A program made the position numbers and the translations under genes. A DNA stretch of 64,000 bases from Pseudofrankia sp. DC12 (GTDB lineage: Bacteria > Actinomycetota > Actinomycetes > Frankiales > Frankiaceae), in assembly GCF_000966285.1 (NCBI RefSeq), contig NZ_KQ031391.1:492978-556977 (forward strand), read 5' to 3'. The notes under the pieces are model-generated. The model saw nothing but the letters and a program-made list of their open reading frames with translations, was not told the origin of the DNA and did not search any database. This document shows positions 1 to 8,773 of this stretch, piece after piece. Within the stretch, counting starts at the first letter, position 1; each line of letters opens with the position of its first letter.

Positions 1-2707
1 GCTCCTGCGCCGCACGGTCCAGCTCGGCCTGGTCCCACCCGGCACGGCCGAGCCCGCTGGCGGCCTCGTCGGCCAGCAGCCGTTCGGCCAGCAGTTCGGT
101 GAGCGGACGCGGCGGGCCGATGTGGAAGCCCTGCGCGTAGTCGACCCCGATATCGGCGAGCACCCGGGCGAGCGACTCCCGGTCCACGTTCTCCGCGATC
201 GTGTACATGCCGAGCGTCCGGGCGATCCGCACCACCGCGTCGACGAGGGCCATGTCCTGCGCGTTCGCGTCCGCCTGCCGGACGAAGTCACCGTCGATCT
301 TGACGCCGCTGAACGGCAGGGTGCGCAGGTGGACCACCGAGCCCATCCCGACCCCGAAGTCGTCGAGGATGAAGCGGCAGCCGGCCGCGGTGAGCTTCTC
401 GGCGAGCCGACGGGCGGGCTCGACGTTCACCAGGGTCGAACGCTCGGCGATCTCCAGGCCGAGCCGGGTCGGGTTGACGGCACTGCCGCGCAGCGCGTCG
501 AGGACGAAATCACCGAAGCCGGGGTCCTCGACCGAGCGCGCCGAGACATTCACGTGCAGGTAGAGCGACCCGTGCGGCCCGTCGGCGGCCAGGGCCGAGA
601 CGGCCTGGCCGACGACCCACCGGTCCAGCCGCAGCACCAGCTCGGTCCGCTCGACCGGTTCGAGGAACTCCCGCGGCGACAGCTCGGGCGTCAGCCCGTC
701 CCGCAGCCGGACCAGCAGTTCGTAACCGATGACGCGGCGGGCGGCGAGGTCGACCAGGGGCAGCGCGTCGACGGCGAGCGTGCCGCTCTCCAGCGCCGAG
801 CGCACCCGCTGGGTCACCGACACCCGCCGCTCGGCCTGGGAGTACTGCGCGTCGGTGAACAGCCGGGCCCGGTCGCGGCCCGCGTCCTTGGAGTCGTACA
901 GCGCCAGGTCGGCCTGGGCGAGCGCGGTGGTCTCGCTGTCGACGTGCGCGAGCGGCACCACGCCGATGCTGACCGTGACCCGCAGGGCCAGCTCGTCGAC
1001 CGGGATCAGAGCCCGCGCGACCGCCTGGCAGACGCTCTCGGCGACCGCGAGCCCCGCCTCGCCGTCGCCGTCCGGCAGCAGCACGGCGAACTCGTCACCG
1101 CCGAGGCGGCCGAGCTCGGCGGCGGGCAGCTCCTCGCGCAGCACCTGGCTCAGGCCCCGCATGACGATGTCGCCAACGGCGTGGCCGCGCAGGTCGTTGA
1201 TGTCCTTGAAGTGGTCGACGTCAATGATCAGGAGCGAGCCGGGCCGGCCGTCCGGGGTCGTCGAGAGGTGCGTGCGCAGCGCCTTGTTGATCGCCCGGCG
1301 GTTGTACAGCCCGGTCAGGGCGTCCCGCTCGGCCAGGTGCGCGAGCTCCTGCTGGACGCGGTGCAGGTCGGTGATGTCGCGCGAGGTGCCCAGCACCCGG
1401 GCCGGGCGGCCGGCGTCGTCGGTGATGACCTCGCCGAAGCACTCGAAGACCCGCTCGCCCTGGCCGCGCCGTTCGCGCAGCCGGTGCAGGTAGGTGAAGG
1501 TCCCGGGCGTGCGGATCGCGGCCGCGACAGCGGACCGGATCATGCTCATGTCCACGGGCGGCACCAGCTGCTCGACCTGGCCCAGGTCCATCTCGTCGCC
1601 GTCGCGGAAGCCCAGCAGGGCGATCTGGTTGCGGGAGAAGCTGACCGAGCCGGCGCTCAGGTCCCACTCCCAGGTGCCCGTGCGGGTGAGCTCCTCGATG
1701 CGGTCGAGGCGGTCCGGGCTGGAAAGCAGCAGCAGCGCGGCTCCGCCTGTGCTCGGGTTCAGCACGACCTGCTGGCCGGCGCCCGCGTCGGCCGCCGGCG
1801 CCGCCTCGGCCTCACCCGGCGGCAGGACGGGCGGCCGCGGGACGACCGGCCGGGCCATCATGACGGTGTCGTCGGTGACCGGTGTGCCCCAGGCCGCCTG
1901 GTCCCACTCGGGGGTGCCGCGCCAGGCCTGGTCGCCACCCGTTGGCGCGGTCCAGCCGGCGGGGGCGGACGCGACGGCCTGGTAGGCGTCTGTGACGTCG
2001 AAGACCTCGTAGAGCATCAGGCCGTCGGCCCAGCCGTAGCCGGGCGGGGTGAGCCGCTGGCAGCGCAGCCGCAGTCGGCGCTCGACGCCGTCCGGCCCGG
2101 TCCACGCGACGTCGACCGGAGCCGCCCCCACGACCAGCCCGGACAGCGGCAGCCGGGCCTCAGCGACGGCCCGGCGGGCCAGCGCGCGGGACGGCTCGGG
2201 CAGCGGGCTGCCCAGCCGCTCGGCGAACCCGTCATCGGCGCCGGTCCGGCCCGCCGACGCGTCAGCGCCCGCCGGGTCCGCCCGCTCACCGGTATCCTGC
2301 GCGGCCACGCTCAGGCCGGTGGCCGGCTGTGCGCCGGGATCCGATGTGGCCAGGTCCAGGCTGGTCGTCTCCGCAGCAGCCACGCCCGCGACGGGCTCCG
2401 CCGCGGCCCGGTCCGGACCGGTCTGCGCGGCGGGAGGATGCGGGCCCGTCGCCGCGGCGGCCGGGGCAGAGCCAGCATCGTCGGCGCCGAACTGCGTCCT
2501 GGGATCCGGGACGGCCGCGCCCTGGTCGTGCTCCGGGGCCGGCCCGGCGGTCTCCCCGTCCGGGGCAGTCGGCTCGCGGCCTGCCGGCGCGAGCCCGACG
2601 ACACCCGCGAGTGCCGCGTTGACCCAGACGACCCGGCCTTCGGTGTTCACCAGCAGTAGGCCTGCCGAGACGGCGTCGGCCACCAGCCCTGTCACCGCGG
2701 CGACCAA
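1..2707 (-). CDS. PAS-GGDEF-EAL cyclic-di-GMP turnover protein (3' end outside window)
   Basis: Makes and/or breaks cyclic di-GMP. Reading leftwards from the start there is a PAS-like segment interrupted by a long Ala/Pro/Gly-rich stretch (about 2270-2600), a second PAS (about 1670-1390), a GGDEF domain with an intact GGDEF motif near 1090-1110, and an EAL domain (about 770-100) whose signature reads YELLVR, with the downstream LDDFGVG and KID motifs present. The EAL domain ends at DYAQGFHIGPP near 100-140 and the frame runs off the left edge, so at least 902 residues are encoded. No RxxD inhibitory site lies just before GGDEF. The start chosen is TTG at 2707 because GGGAGGT sits four bases upstream; an in-frame GTG at 2695 lacks a ribosome site. 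No membrane segment is apparent, so it is probably cytosolic. Both catalytic domains look competent; net direction is unknown. Confidence 0.93.
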   Translation of the reverse strand, partial: MVAAVTGLVADAVSAGLLLVNTEGRVVWVNAALAGVVGLAPAGREPTAPDGETAGPAPEHDQGAAVPDPRTQFGADDAGSAPAAAATGPHPPAAQTGPDRAAAEPVAGVAAAETTSLDLATSDPGAQPATGLSVAAQDTGERADPAGADASAGRTGADDGFAERLGSPLPEPSRALARRAVAEARLPLSGLVVGAAPVDVAWTGPDGVERRLRLRCQRLTPPGYGWADGLMLYEVFDVTDAYQAVASAPAGWTAPTGGDQAWRGTPEWDQAAWGTPVTDDTVMMARPVVPRPPVLPPGEAEAAPAADAGAGQQVVLNPSTGGAALLLLSSPDRLDRIEELTRTGTWEWDLSAGSVSFSRNQIALLGFRDGDEMDLGQVEQLVPPVDMSMIRSAVAAAIRTPGTFTYLHRLRERRGQGERVFECFGEVITDDAGRPARVLGTSRDITDLHRVQQELAHLAERDALTGLYNRRAINKALRTHLSTTPDGRPGSLLIIDVDHFKDINDLRGHAVGDIVMRGLSQVLREELPAAELGRLGGDEFAVLLPDGDGEAGLAVAESVCQAVARALIPVDELALRVTVSIGVVPLAHVDSETTALAQADLALYDSKDAGRDRARLFTDAQYSQAERRVSVTQRVRSALESGTLAVDALPLVDLAARRVIGYELLVRLRDGLTPELSPREFLEPVERTELVLRLDRWVVGQAVSALAADGPHGSLYLHVNVSARSVEDPGFGDFVLDALRGSAVNPTRLGLEIAERSTLVNVEPARRLAEKLTAAGCRFILDDFGVGMGSVVHLRTLPFSGVKIDGDFVRQADANAQDMALVDAVVRIARTLGMYTIAENVDRESLARVLADIGVDYAQGFHIGPPRPLTELLAERLLADEAASGLGRAGWDQAELDRAAQE

Positions 2708-2899
2708 CGCACCTCCCACGCAGCTGTCGGCCTGGGTCGCGCCGGGCGCCCTGCTGGATCGGCGACGGCCGATCTGGTGGGTCGCGTCGGCGCTGGCCAG
2801 GCCCTCCGCTGCGCAGTCTAGCGGCAGTCGTCCGAGTACATTCCGTTAGGGGCACCGGACCCAGCGGAACAGGCCGCCTGCCGCGGCGGTTTCACGTCG

Positions 2900-3388
2900 C
2901 TAGTCGCCCGAGCCGTGCTCGTGAATCTGCTCGGCGAGGTACTGCGGCGCGCCGAGCTGGCGGATCAGCTCGAGCTGGGCCTCCAGCCAGTCGATGTGCT
3001 CCTCCTCCTCGGAGATCAACCACTCGAGGAGCGTGGCGGAGCCGAAGTCCGACTTGCTTCTGCCGAGCGTCACGCCCTTGCGCAGGGTCTCGACATTCTC
3101 CAGCTCACGGGCGTAGTCGAGCTCGAGCATCTCGGGCACGTTCTCGCCGGTGCGCAGGGGGTGCAGGCGCTGCAGGTTGGGGTGGCCGTCGAGGTAAAGA
3201 ATCCGATGAATGATCTTGTCGGCGTGCTTCATCTCGTCGATCGACTCATCGCGATAGTGACGCCCGAGCCCGTGGAATCCCCAGTGCTCCTGGATGCGGT
3301 AGTGCAGGAAGTACTGGTTGATCGCGGTGAGCTCGTTCGTGAGCACCGCGTTCAGGATCTCGACGACCTCGTCGTCTCCACGAACCAC
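2900..3388 (-). CDS. bfr: Bacterioferritin (haem-containing iron-storage ferritin)
   Basis: Subunit of the 24-mer shell that oxidises Fe(II) and stores it as ferric mineral in the cytoplasm. The 162-residue length is normal for the family. Ferroxidase residues are visible: Glu in LTNELTAINQY, Glu-Met-Lys-His in DEMKHADKI (the Met is the haem ligand between subunits), Glu in ELENVETLR and Glu/His in EEEEHIDWLE. Start: GTG at 3388 is preferred because GGAGG lies six to seven bases upstream and the family starts right before GDDEVVEILN; an ATG 33 bases further upstream would add a foreign head. It follows bfd by 75 bp on the same strand and probably shares its iron-responsive promoter. Confidence 0.96.
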   Translation of the reverse strand: MVRGDDEVVEILNAVLTNELTAINQYFLHYRIQEHWGFHGLGRHYRDESIDEMKHADKIIHRILYLDGHPNLQRLHPLRTGENVPEMLELDYARELENVETLRKGVTLGRSKSDFGSATLLEWLISEEEEHIDWLEAQLELIRQLGAPQYLAEQIHEHGSGD

Positions 3389-3463
3389 CCAGGGCCTCCA
3401 CTCGTCGTCACGCCGCCACAACGCTCCGCAGTGGTCGTCGCCGGTCGGCCGGGCCTGGAGCCG

Positions 3464-3661
3464 TCATGCGGCCCAGACAGCAGCAGCGACCGGCGCCGCA
3501 CGGAAGTGCCGGGAGAGAAGGTCCGCGATCTGTTCGCGACATCCCCCGCAGCCAGTGCCGGCATCGCAACGCTCGCCGACCTCGTCGGCGTCACGCGCAC
3601 CCGACTCAATGACTTTCCGTAGCGTCCGGTCGGAGACAGCAAAGCACGAGCAGACCAGCAT
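3464..3661 (-). CDS. bfd: Bacterioferritin-associated ferredoxin
   Basis: Small [2Fe-2S] protein that donates electrons to bacterioferritin to release stored iron. The 65-residue product has the complete BFD-domain cysteine pattern: CxC at the N-terminus (CSCFAVSD) and CGGC preceded by AGTG in the middle. A GAGGG ribosome site lies just before the ATG. It is the first gene of a bfd-bfr pair, with two iron boxes 90-140 bp upstream. In this arrangement storage and release are controlled together. The tail after residue 50 is Ala-rich and not conserved. Confidence 0.95.
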   Translation of the reverse strand: MLVCSCFAVSDRTLRKVIESGARDADEVGERCDAGTGCGGCREQIADLLSRHFRAAPVAAAVWAA

Positions 3662-3750
3662 TGCACCCTCACCACGCGGACGGGCCCGTCAGATAGCTCC
3701 GTGACCAGGCAGGTTCATTCGGCGCAGGGCCTCCCAGCTACCAACATCGC

Positions 3751-3769
3751 TTAGCTAAGGCTTCCCTAA
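3751..3769. promoter_or_regulatory. Iron box 1 (IdeR/DtxR-type operator)
   Basis: The 19-mer TTAGCTAAGGCTTCCCTAA matches the IdeR consensus TTAGGTTAGGCTAACCTAA at 15 of 19 positions, including both outer half-sites. It lies 90 bp upstream of bfd. In mycobacteria IdeR with iron activates bacterioferritin genes through paired upstream boxes; the same logic is inferred here. Confidence 0.75.
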
Positions 3770-3782
3770 GAGCAACAGAATG

Positions 3783-3801
3783 CCACGTTAGGCCGCCCTA
3801 A
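3783..3801. promoter_or_regulatory. Iron box 2 (weaker IdeR/DtxR-type operator)
   Basis: The core TTAGGCCGCCCTAA resembles the right-hand 14 bases of the IdeR consensus (11 of 14); the full 19-mer matches at 13. Its centre is 32 bp from that of box 1, close to three helical turns, so two dimers could bind the same face. It overlaps the left arm of a hairpin (3790-3797 with 3807-3814). Confidence 0.5.
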
Positions 3802-3814
3802 TACAAGGCGGCCT
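3790..3814. repeat. Inverted repeat overlapping iron box 2
   Basis: AGGCCGCC (3790-3797) pairs perfectly with GGCGGCCT (3807-3814) across a nine-base loop. It may be part of the operator or a hairpin; no gene ends next to it. Confidence 0.5.
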
Positions 3815-3932
3815 TAGTAGCGGCGCAGCTCACACCCAGGACCGGCCGGCATGACTGGGAACGGGGGCGAGGAACGGCCGCGCGGGGCCTGGCGGGCGGT
3901 GGCCGGCCGGTGTCGTTGTCAGGAGGCGCGCG

Positions 3933-5051
3933 TCAGGCGCCGGCGTCGAGGACGATCTCGACGCGGCGGTTGGCGGCCCGGCCGGCCCGGGTCGCGTTGT
4001 CCGCGATCGGGCGGTTCGCGCCGTAGCCGACGGCCCGCAGCCGCCCGGCCAGCACGCCTCTCGTCACGAGGTAGCCCACCACGGCCTGCGCCCGCCCGAG
4101 AGAAAGAGCCTGGTTGACGGAGGCGGGCCCGGTGCCGTCGGCGTGACCGGCGACCAGCGCCGGGAAGGTGCCCGCGCGCAGCGCGACGGCGATCCCGTCG
4201 AGCGCGGCCCGGTCACTGTCGGACAGCGCCGCGCTGCCGGAGGCGAAGGTGACGGGGTGGCCCGAACTGGCGGCCGCGAGGCCCACGCCGGCCTCGCCCG
4301 GCCCCTGGGCGCCACTCGTTCCCGTCGCCGCGCCGGCCGCGGACCCGGCGTCCGGCGCCGCGGTGGTGGCGACGACCAGCTGGTTGTCCAGGTCGATCCT
4401 GGTCGCGCCGGTGCGGCCCGCGGTGAGCACGGCGGCGCCGAGGCTCGCCCTGCTGCTCTCGTTGGCGACCGTGCCGGTCAGCACGAGGTGGCCGCCGACC
4501 AGGGTCAGCGTGTGGGTCCCGGGCCCGCGGGACAACGCGGTGACGAGGCCGGCCAGCGCCGGGAGGGCCGGCTGGGCGGCCCGCGGGTCGATGGCGATCT
4601 CGCTGGTCAGCCGCCCACCGGTGGCGTCGACGACGTCGTTGAGGAGAGCGGCGCGCTGGGCCCGGTCCGGGACCGTCGCGCGCACCGTCAGCCGGCCTCC
4701 GTCGACGCTCAGCACGACCGGCTCGGCCGGCCTGGTCGCGATGAGCGCGTCCGAGCCGAGCCGAGCCGAGCCGACCCCGTCCACCCTGGCGGCGCGCAGG
4801 GCAGCGTCGGCAGCGGCGGCGCTGGCGAAGTCGCCGTGCAGGGTGGCCGCCCTGCCGGCGACCGTGACCACGACCTGGGTCGCGCCGGACTGGCGTACCG
4901 CCTCGTTCGCCCGCTGGGAGAGGTCCTTCTCGATCGGTCCGCGGCGCAGCCCGACCGCCAGCAGGGCGAGCACGAGCCAGGTCAGCAGCAGCGAGACGGC
5001 GAACACGACCGGTCGCGGACGCTTCAGCTGCGGTACCGCGGACAGGACCAT
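3933..5051 (-). CDS. ArfA-like membrane protein with BON repeats and an OmpA domain
   Basis: Predicted envelope protein of 372 residues. After a short basic head there is one membrane helix (about residues 15-38, FAVSLLLTWLVLALLAVGL), then a region of two or three BON-type repeats (about 45-250, each with the alternating gDAxLAxxVxxAL pattern), a flexible Gly/Ala linker, and a C-terminal OmpA domain (about 275-372) with the peptidoglycan-binding pattern GHADGTGPASVNQALSLGRA ending in NRRVEIVL. This order matches mycobacterial ArfA/Rv0899, which supports survival at low pH. Start ATG at 5051 follows CGGAG. It stands alone on the minus strand downstream of a PAP2 gene. Peptidoglycan tethering is likely; transport activity is not implied by the sequence. 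Confidence 0.85.
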   Translation of the reverse strand: MVLSAVPQLKRPRPVVFAVSLLLTWLVLALLAVGLRRGPIEKDLSQRANEAVRQSGATQVVVTVAGRAATLHGDFASAAAADAALRAARVDGVGSARLGSDALIATRPAEPVVLSVDGGRLTVRATVPDRAQRAALLNDVVDATGGRLTSEIAIDPRAAQPALPALAGLVTALSRGPGTHTLTLVGGHLVLTGTVANESSRASLGAAVLTAGRTGATRIDLDNQLVVATTAAPDAGSAAGAATGTSGAQGPGEAGVGLAAASSGHPVTFASGSAALSDSDRAALDGIAVALRAGTFPALVAGHADGTGPASVNQALSLGRAQAVVGYLVTRGVLAGRLRAVGYGANRPIADNATRAGRAANRRVEIVLDAGA

Positions 5052-5367
5052 GAACCGACTCCGAGCTGGGAAACCGGACGAGCGAGAACCGGTTGAGCGA
5101 CGACCGGGGCAGCGGCGACACGGCCACTGGCGAGGCGGACGGGGCTCGGAACGCGGTTCGCCTGGCCGCGGGACTCCCGCGACACGGGCAACTCTCGCAC
5201 ATCGGGACCGACCCGGCGCACACCTCACCCCGACACGCCGCAACAGACCCCATCAGCGGCGCAACACGCGCGGATCCGGCGCGGCGGACACACCCGCCGA
5301 TCGCCCGGCGGCGAGAGGTTCGGCCTGGCGGCGCCGGGCCGCCCGGCCGCGGCGGCCGGGCGGCCCG
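5052..5367. other. Intergenic region without recognised gene
   Basis: Spacer between the OmpA/BON gene and the end of the PAP2 gene. It is GC-rich and holds a run of CGGCCGGGC-type repeats near 5335-5370. Open frames here have neither ribosome sites nor recognisable products. The promoter of the OmpA/BON gene must lie here, but I see no clear -35/-10 pair. Confidence 0.6.
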
Positions 5368-6507
5368 CTAGGTGAGGGTCGCCAGTCCCCCGGCCGCGGA
5401 CCGGGACGGGTTCGCCGGGTTGGGGACCGACGGCTGATCACAGGGGGCCGGGGCCGGGGCCGGGACGGCCGCGGCCAGCGAGTCCGCCGCCGCACCGGAG
5501 CCGGCCGGCAGCGGCAGGCGGTCGGGCGCGGGCGAGAGGTCGTCGCCCGCCGGCGTGGCCAGGCCCCGGCGTGGGGACCGGCGGGTGAGCGCGATGGCCG
5601 CCGCCGCCGAGACCGCCAGCACCGTCCAGCCGGCGACGGCGTCCAGGATGTAGTGGTTCGCCGTCGCCATCACGACGAACGCAGTGCAGCACGGGTACAG
5701 CACGCCGAGCACCCGCAGCCACAGCCAGCGGGCGTGGCGGGCGATCAGCAGCCCGCACCACAGCGCCCAGGCGCAGTGCAACGAGGGCATCGCGGCGTAC
5801 AGGTTGGCGACCTTGTCGAGGCCGTGCGGAGCGGCGCTGGCACTGGCGCTCCACCAGCCGTAGTTGCTGAACCGGGACATCGTGTCGATGAAGCCGGAGT
5901 TCGGCAGCAGCCGCGGCGGCGCCGTCGGGAACAGGAAGAACCCGATCAGGCACAGGATCGTGGTGAACACCAGCGTCCAGCGGGCCCGCGCGTAGCTCAT
6001 GCCGTGACGGCGGTGCATCCACAGGATGACCGTCGGCGTGACGATGAAGTGCAGGGTCGCGTAGTAATAGCAGCAGATCACCGCGAGTACCGGCACGGTC
6101 TGCAGCCAGTGGTTCAGCGAGAGCTCGCTGTCCAGGTGCAGCGCGGTCTGCCAGCGCAGCAGCGTCTGGCCGGTCCGGGTCGCCTCGGCGACGGAGCCCT
6201 CGGCGAACCCGCGGGTCGCCGTGTAGCAGTAGTACAGCGCGACCAGGATCAGGATCTCGACCCACCAGACGGGCCGCCCGGTCTCCGGATCACGGAACCG
6301 CCTGCGCCATCGGTCTCCGCGGCTCTCCAGGCCGGCGGCGCCGTGCTCGGCTGCGGCCGGGCCCGCGGCCGTCACCAGAGCCACCGGCGCCTCCTCGCGG
6401 CCGTCCGGTGCCGTGCCCACCTGCCCCGCGCCAGCCGTCTGCGCCACGTGGACGCGCGGCCTCGGGGTACCTGCCCCGTCCTGACCCGTTGCCATCCCTC
6501 TACTCAA
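5368..6507 (-). CDS. PAP2-family membrane phosphatase/phosphotransferase
   Basis: Integral membrane enzyme of the PAP2 superfamily, close to the inositolphosphotransferase Aur1/Ipt1-like branch. Roughly six hydrophobic segments occupy residues 80-320. The second and third PAP2 motifs are present: PSLHC, and NHYILDAVAG with the catalytic His and Asp. Both ends are Pro/Ala-rich and cytosolic in character. Start: TTG at 6507 has GGAGG seven bases upstream and is preferred to the ATG at 6495, which has GAGGG directly adjacent. Substrates could be phosphatidate, isoprenyl diphosphate or inositol lipids; the sequence does not decide. The next gene upstream, on the same strand, is an L,D-transpeptidase, fitting a role in the cell envelope. 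Confidence 0.85.
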   Translation of the reverse strand: MSRGMATGQDGAGTPRPRVHVAQTAGAGQVGTAPDGREEAPVALVTAAGPAAAEHGAAGLESRGDRWRRRFRDPETGRPVWWVEILILVALYYCYTATRGFAEGSVAEATRTGQTLLRWQTALHLDSELSLNHWLQTVPVLAVICCYYYATLHFIVTPTVILWMHRRHGMSYARARWTLVFTTILCLIGFFLFPTAPPRLLPNSGFIDTMSRFSNYGWWSASASAAPHGLDKVANLYAAMPSLHCAWALWCGLLIARHARWLWLRVLGVLYPCCTAFVVMATANHYILDAVAGWTVLAVSAAAAIALTRRSPRRGLATPAGDDLSPAPDRLPLPAGSGAAADSLAAAVPAPAPAPCDQPSVPNPANPSRSAAGGLATLT

Positions 6508-6664
6508 CCCGATACCTCCGACTGTTCTCCTACCAGCCCCACCGGACAGGCCCAGCCCGCCCGAGCCGGAAACGCTGCAGGGGATCAGCTCCGCCACCCC
6601 GAGGCGGGGCAGCGGCACCGATCCCCTGTGACCAAGCGCACGCCGAGAAGCTCCCCCGCGAAGG

Positions 6665-8020
6665 TCAGGTGCCGGGGTGGGTGCTGGCGGTGGCCGGGCT
6701 CGCCGGTGCCGCCACCGAGCCGGCGCCGCTCGCGCCGGTGGGGGTGGCGCCGCTCGCCGGCAGGGCGCTGCCGGCCACCCAGGTGGACCACGGTATCGAC
6801 CAGTCGTTACCCAGCTGCGAGGTGTCCGGCGGCCGGCCGCTGTTGAAGACGTTGACGATGTCCCCGACCTGGCTGAAGTTGTAGAACCACTCTGCGTCGG
6901 CCGGCGCCGCGTTCACGCAGCCGTGCGAGACGTTGACCCGGCCCTGGTCGGCCACCGACCACGGGGCCGCGTGGACGTACTGACCACCGCTGGTGATCTG
7001 CACGTTCCACAGCACGGTCTCGTAGTAGTAGTCCGGGTCACCCTTCGGGATGCCGACCGTCGCCGAGTCCATGATCACGGACTGGGCCTTGCCGATGACG
7101 TTGTGCGGCCCGTCCATGGTCAGCAGGGTCGGCTTGCCGCCCTTGCCACCGCTGATCGGCAAGGTCTTCACCAGCTGGCCGTTGCGGTAGACCTTCATCG
7201 TGTGCGCGGCGATGTCGACCTGGCTGACCTGTGCGGCGCCGATGGTGAAGTCCATCGCGCGGTCCTTGACCCCGAGCAGCCCGTTGCCGGCATCGAGCCC
7301 GGCCAGGTTCGCCTCGACGTGGACCTTGGTGCCGGACGGGTAGTAGTCCTTCGGGCGCCAGCGGACCACCCGGTCGGTCAGCCAGCTCCAGGAGCCCTCG
7401 AGCGCCGGGGTGGTGGTGACGGACAGCCTGCTCTGCACGGCGGCGCGGTCGGTGGTGGGGCTGCTGAAGGTCAGCACGACCGGTGTGCCGACGCCGACGA
7501 CGTCGCCGCCGACCGGCTCCCAGGAGACCTTGAACTGTTTGGCCGGGGTTCCCGTCGTGAAGGCCACGTGGCTGGTCGTGGTGCCGGTGACGCCGGCGGC
7601 CGGCGCGGTCGACGCGGTCACCTGGTAGTCACTGGCCGCGTAGAGGCCGCCGGTCGACGTCCAGGTCCTGTGGTCCGCCGAGTAGGTCCCGACCAGAGTG
7701 CCGGCGTCGGTCTTCTGCGACGTGCTCGCGGCGCGGGCGACCTGGACGTCGACGAGCGGGGCGTTGGCCGTGACGACGACCTTGTCCGTCACCGCGACGC
7801 CGGTCGCGCCGTCGGCCGGAGTCACCTTGACGGCGGCCGCCGGCACCGCGGGCGTGGTCGGCGCGCTGCCGTCGGCCTGGGCGCCCCCGCCGCCGCTCCC
7901 GCAGGCAGCCAGGATGATCGCGAGCAGCGGTATGACGATCGCGACGAGAGGCCTGGGAAAACCACCGCGCACGGCGGCCCGGCCAGGCCGATGATTGGGC
8001 TCGCTCGCGGAGAAGACCAT
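6665..8020 (-). CDS. L,D-transpeptidase lipoprotein (YkuD domain, Ldt family)
   Basis: Cross-links peptidoglycan stem peptides 3->3 outside the membrane. The 451-residue product begins with a signal peptide ending in the lipobox LAAC (Cys about residue 39), followed by a Gly/Ser spacer, two Ig-like domains (about 60-250), and the YkuD catalytic domain with the motif VSHGCVNAAPADAEWFY holding the nucleophilic Cys and its His. A Gly/Ala/Pro-rich tail closes the protein. The architecture is that of mycobacterial LdtMt2. ATG at 8020 follows GAAGAAGG seven bases away; longer frames upstream have no ribosome site and would bury the signal peptide. Confidence 0.94.
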   Translation of the reverse strand: MVFSASEPNHRPGRAAVRGGFPRPLVAIVIPLLAIILAACGSGGGGAQADGSAPTTPAVPAAAVKVTPADGATGVAVTDKVVVTANAPLVDVQVARAASTSQKTDAGTLVGTYSADHRTWTSTGGLYAASDYQVTASTAPAAGVTGTTTSHVAFTTGTPAKQFKVSWEPVGGDVVGVGTPVVLTFSSPTTDRAAVQSRLSVTTTPALEGSWSWLTDRVVRWRPKDYYPSGTKVHVEANLAGLDAGNGLLGVKDRAMDFTIGAAQVSQVDIAAHTMKVYRNGQLVKTLPISGGKGGKPTLLTMDGPHNVIGKAQSVIMDSATVGIPKGDPDYYYETVLWNVQITSGGQYVHAAPWSVADQGRVNVSHGCVNAAPADAEWFYNFSQVGDIVNVFNSGRPPDTSQLGNDWSIPWSTWVAGSALPASGATPTGASGAGSVAAPASPATASTHPGT

Positions 8021-8773
8021 CGTTCGCCTTCTTCCGATCTCCGGGACTGCCGTTAGCACGTCCGTGCGACAACTCTGTGCCGGACGGTACCCATCGGCGC
8101 GGCGTTCGTCGCGCCGAGGAAGCAAAATAGCCCTGTCGCCAGGGCGACCATCACCATTTGACCAAGATGCCAATACGGAGAGTCGCACTCTCCTGGCAAT
8201 GTTCACGAAGCCCTCCCACACCGCACGACCGACATCTACCGCCGCACGGACCGTTCGTGATCCTGACAACCTGCCACCGAGCGGGGCGATATCTCGCCAG
8301 GCCCGCACCGCCGTCGGCCCAGACCGGCCCGCCCGGAACACGCGGCTCCGGTGGAGCGGCCCACATCAACGACAACAAACGGCCACCGTGTGTGCCGGCT
8401 CCGCTCCCCCGCGGCGCCGGCCGATAACCGATCCCGGACCAGCCTGCCTCACCAGAACCACCGGGCGCACCGCCGGCTTCCCACCGGCCACGGGACGGTG
8501 AACAACATCCGCCCGGCGCCGGTCTAGCGCGTCACTATGCGGTCGTGGAAACCCGGGAATGTCACAAAGAACGCCCCGGTCGGACGCGGAGAGTAAGCAT
8601 ACAAGGGCGGGCTGCCGGCTGGCGGCGGCGGAATCCCGAAACATGCGCCGAACAGGGCCGTGACAGGGGCCGCGACCCGGCGGGCGAGGATGGCGCCGGG
8701 AGCGCGGCCACGCCCGGCCGCCCTGGGTGACGGCGGGCGCACGGCCCGAAGAGGCTGAGGGACAGGAGGCGCC
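8021..8773. other. Long divergent intergenic region (ldt / urate oxidase)
   Basis: About 750 bp with no convincing gene. It lies between divergent genes, so it should carry both promoters. A small hairpin GCCCTG-TCGC-CAGGGC sits at 8130-8145. Base composition is slightly less GC-rich than flanking genes around 8100-8260. Open frames near 8550-8730 have no ribosome site or coding bias. Confidence 0.6.

Noticed and set aside
1-800. Degenerate EAL domain because the motif reads ELL
   Set aside because: ELL is a common active variant, and the other acidic ligands (LEIAE, LDDFG, KID) are intact.
122-2659. Very long open frame on the plus strand opposite the GGDEF/EAL gene
   Set aside because: It is the complement of a gene with clear GGDEF and EAL motifs, its product is Arg/Gly-rich without known domains, and no ribosome site precedes it. 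High-GC genes leave such antisense frames open.
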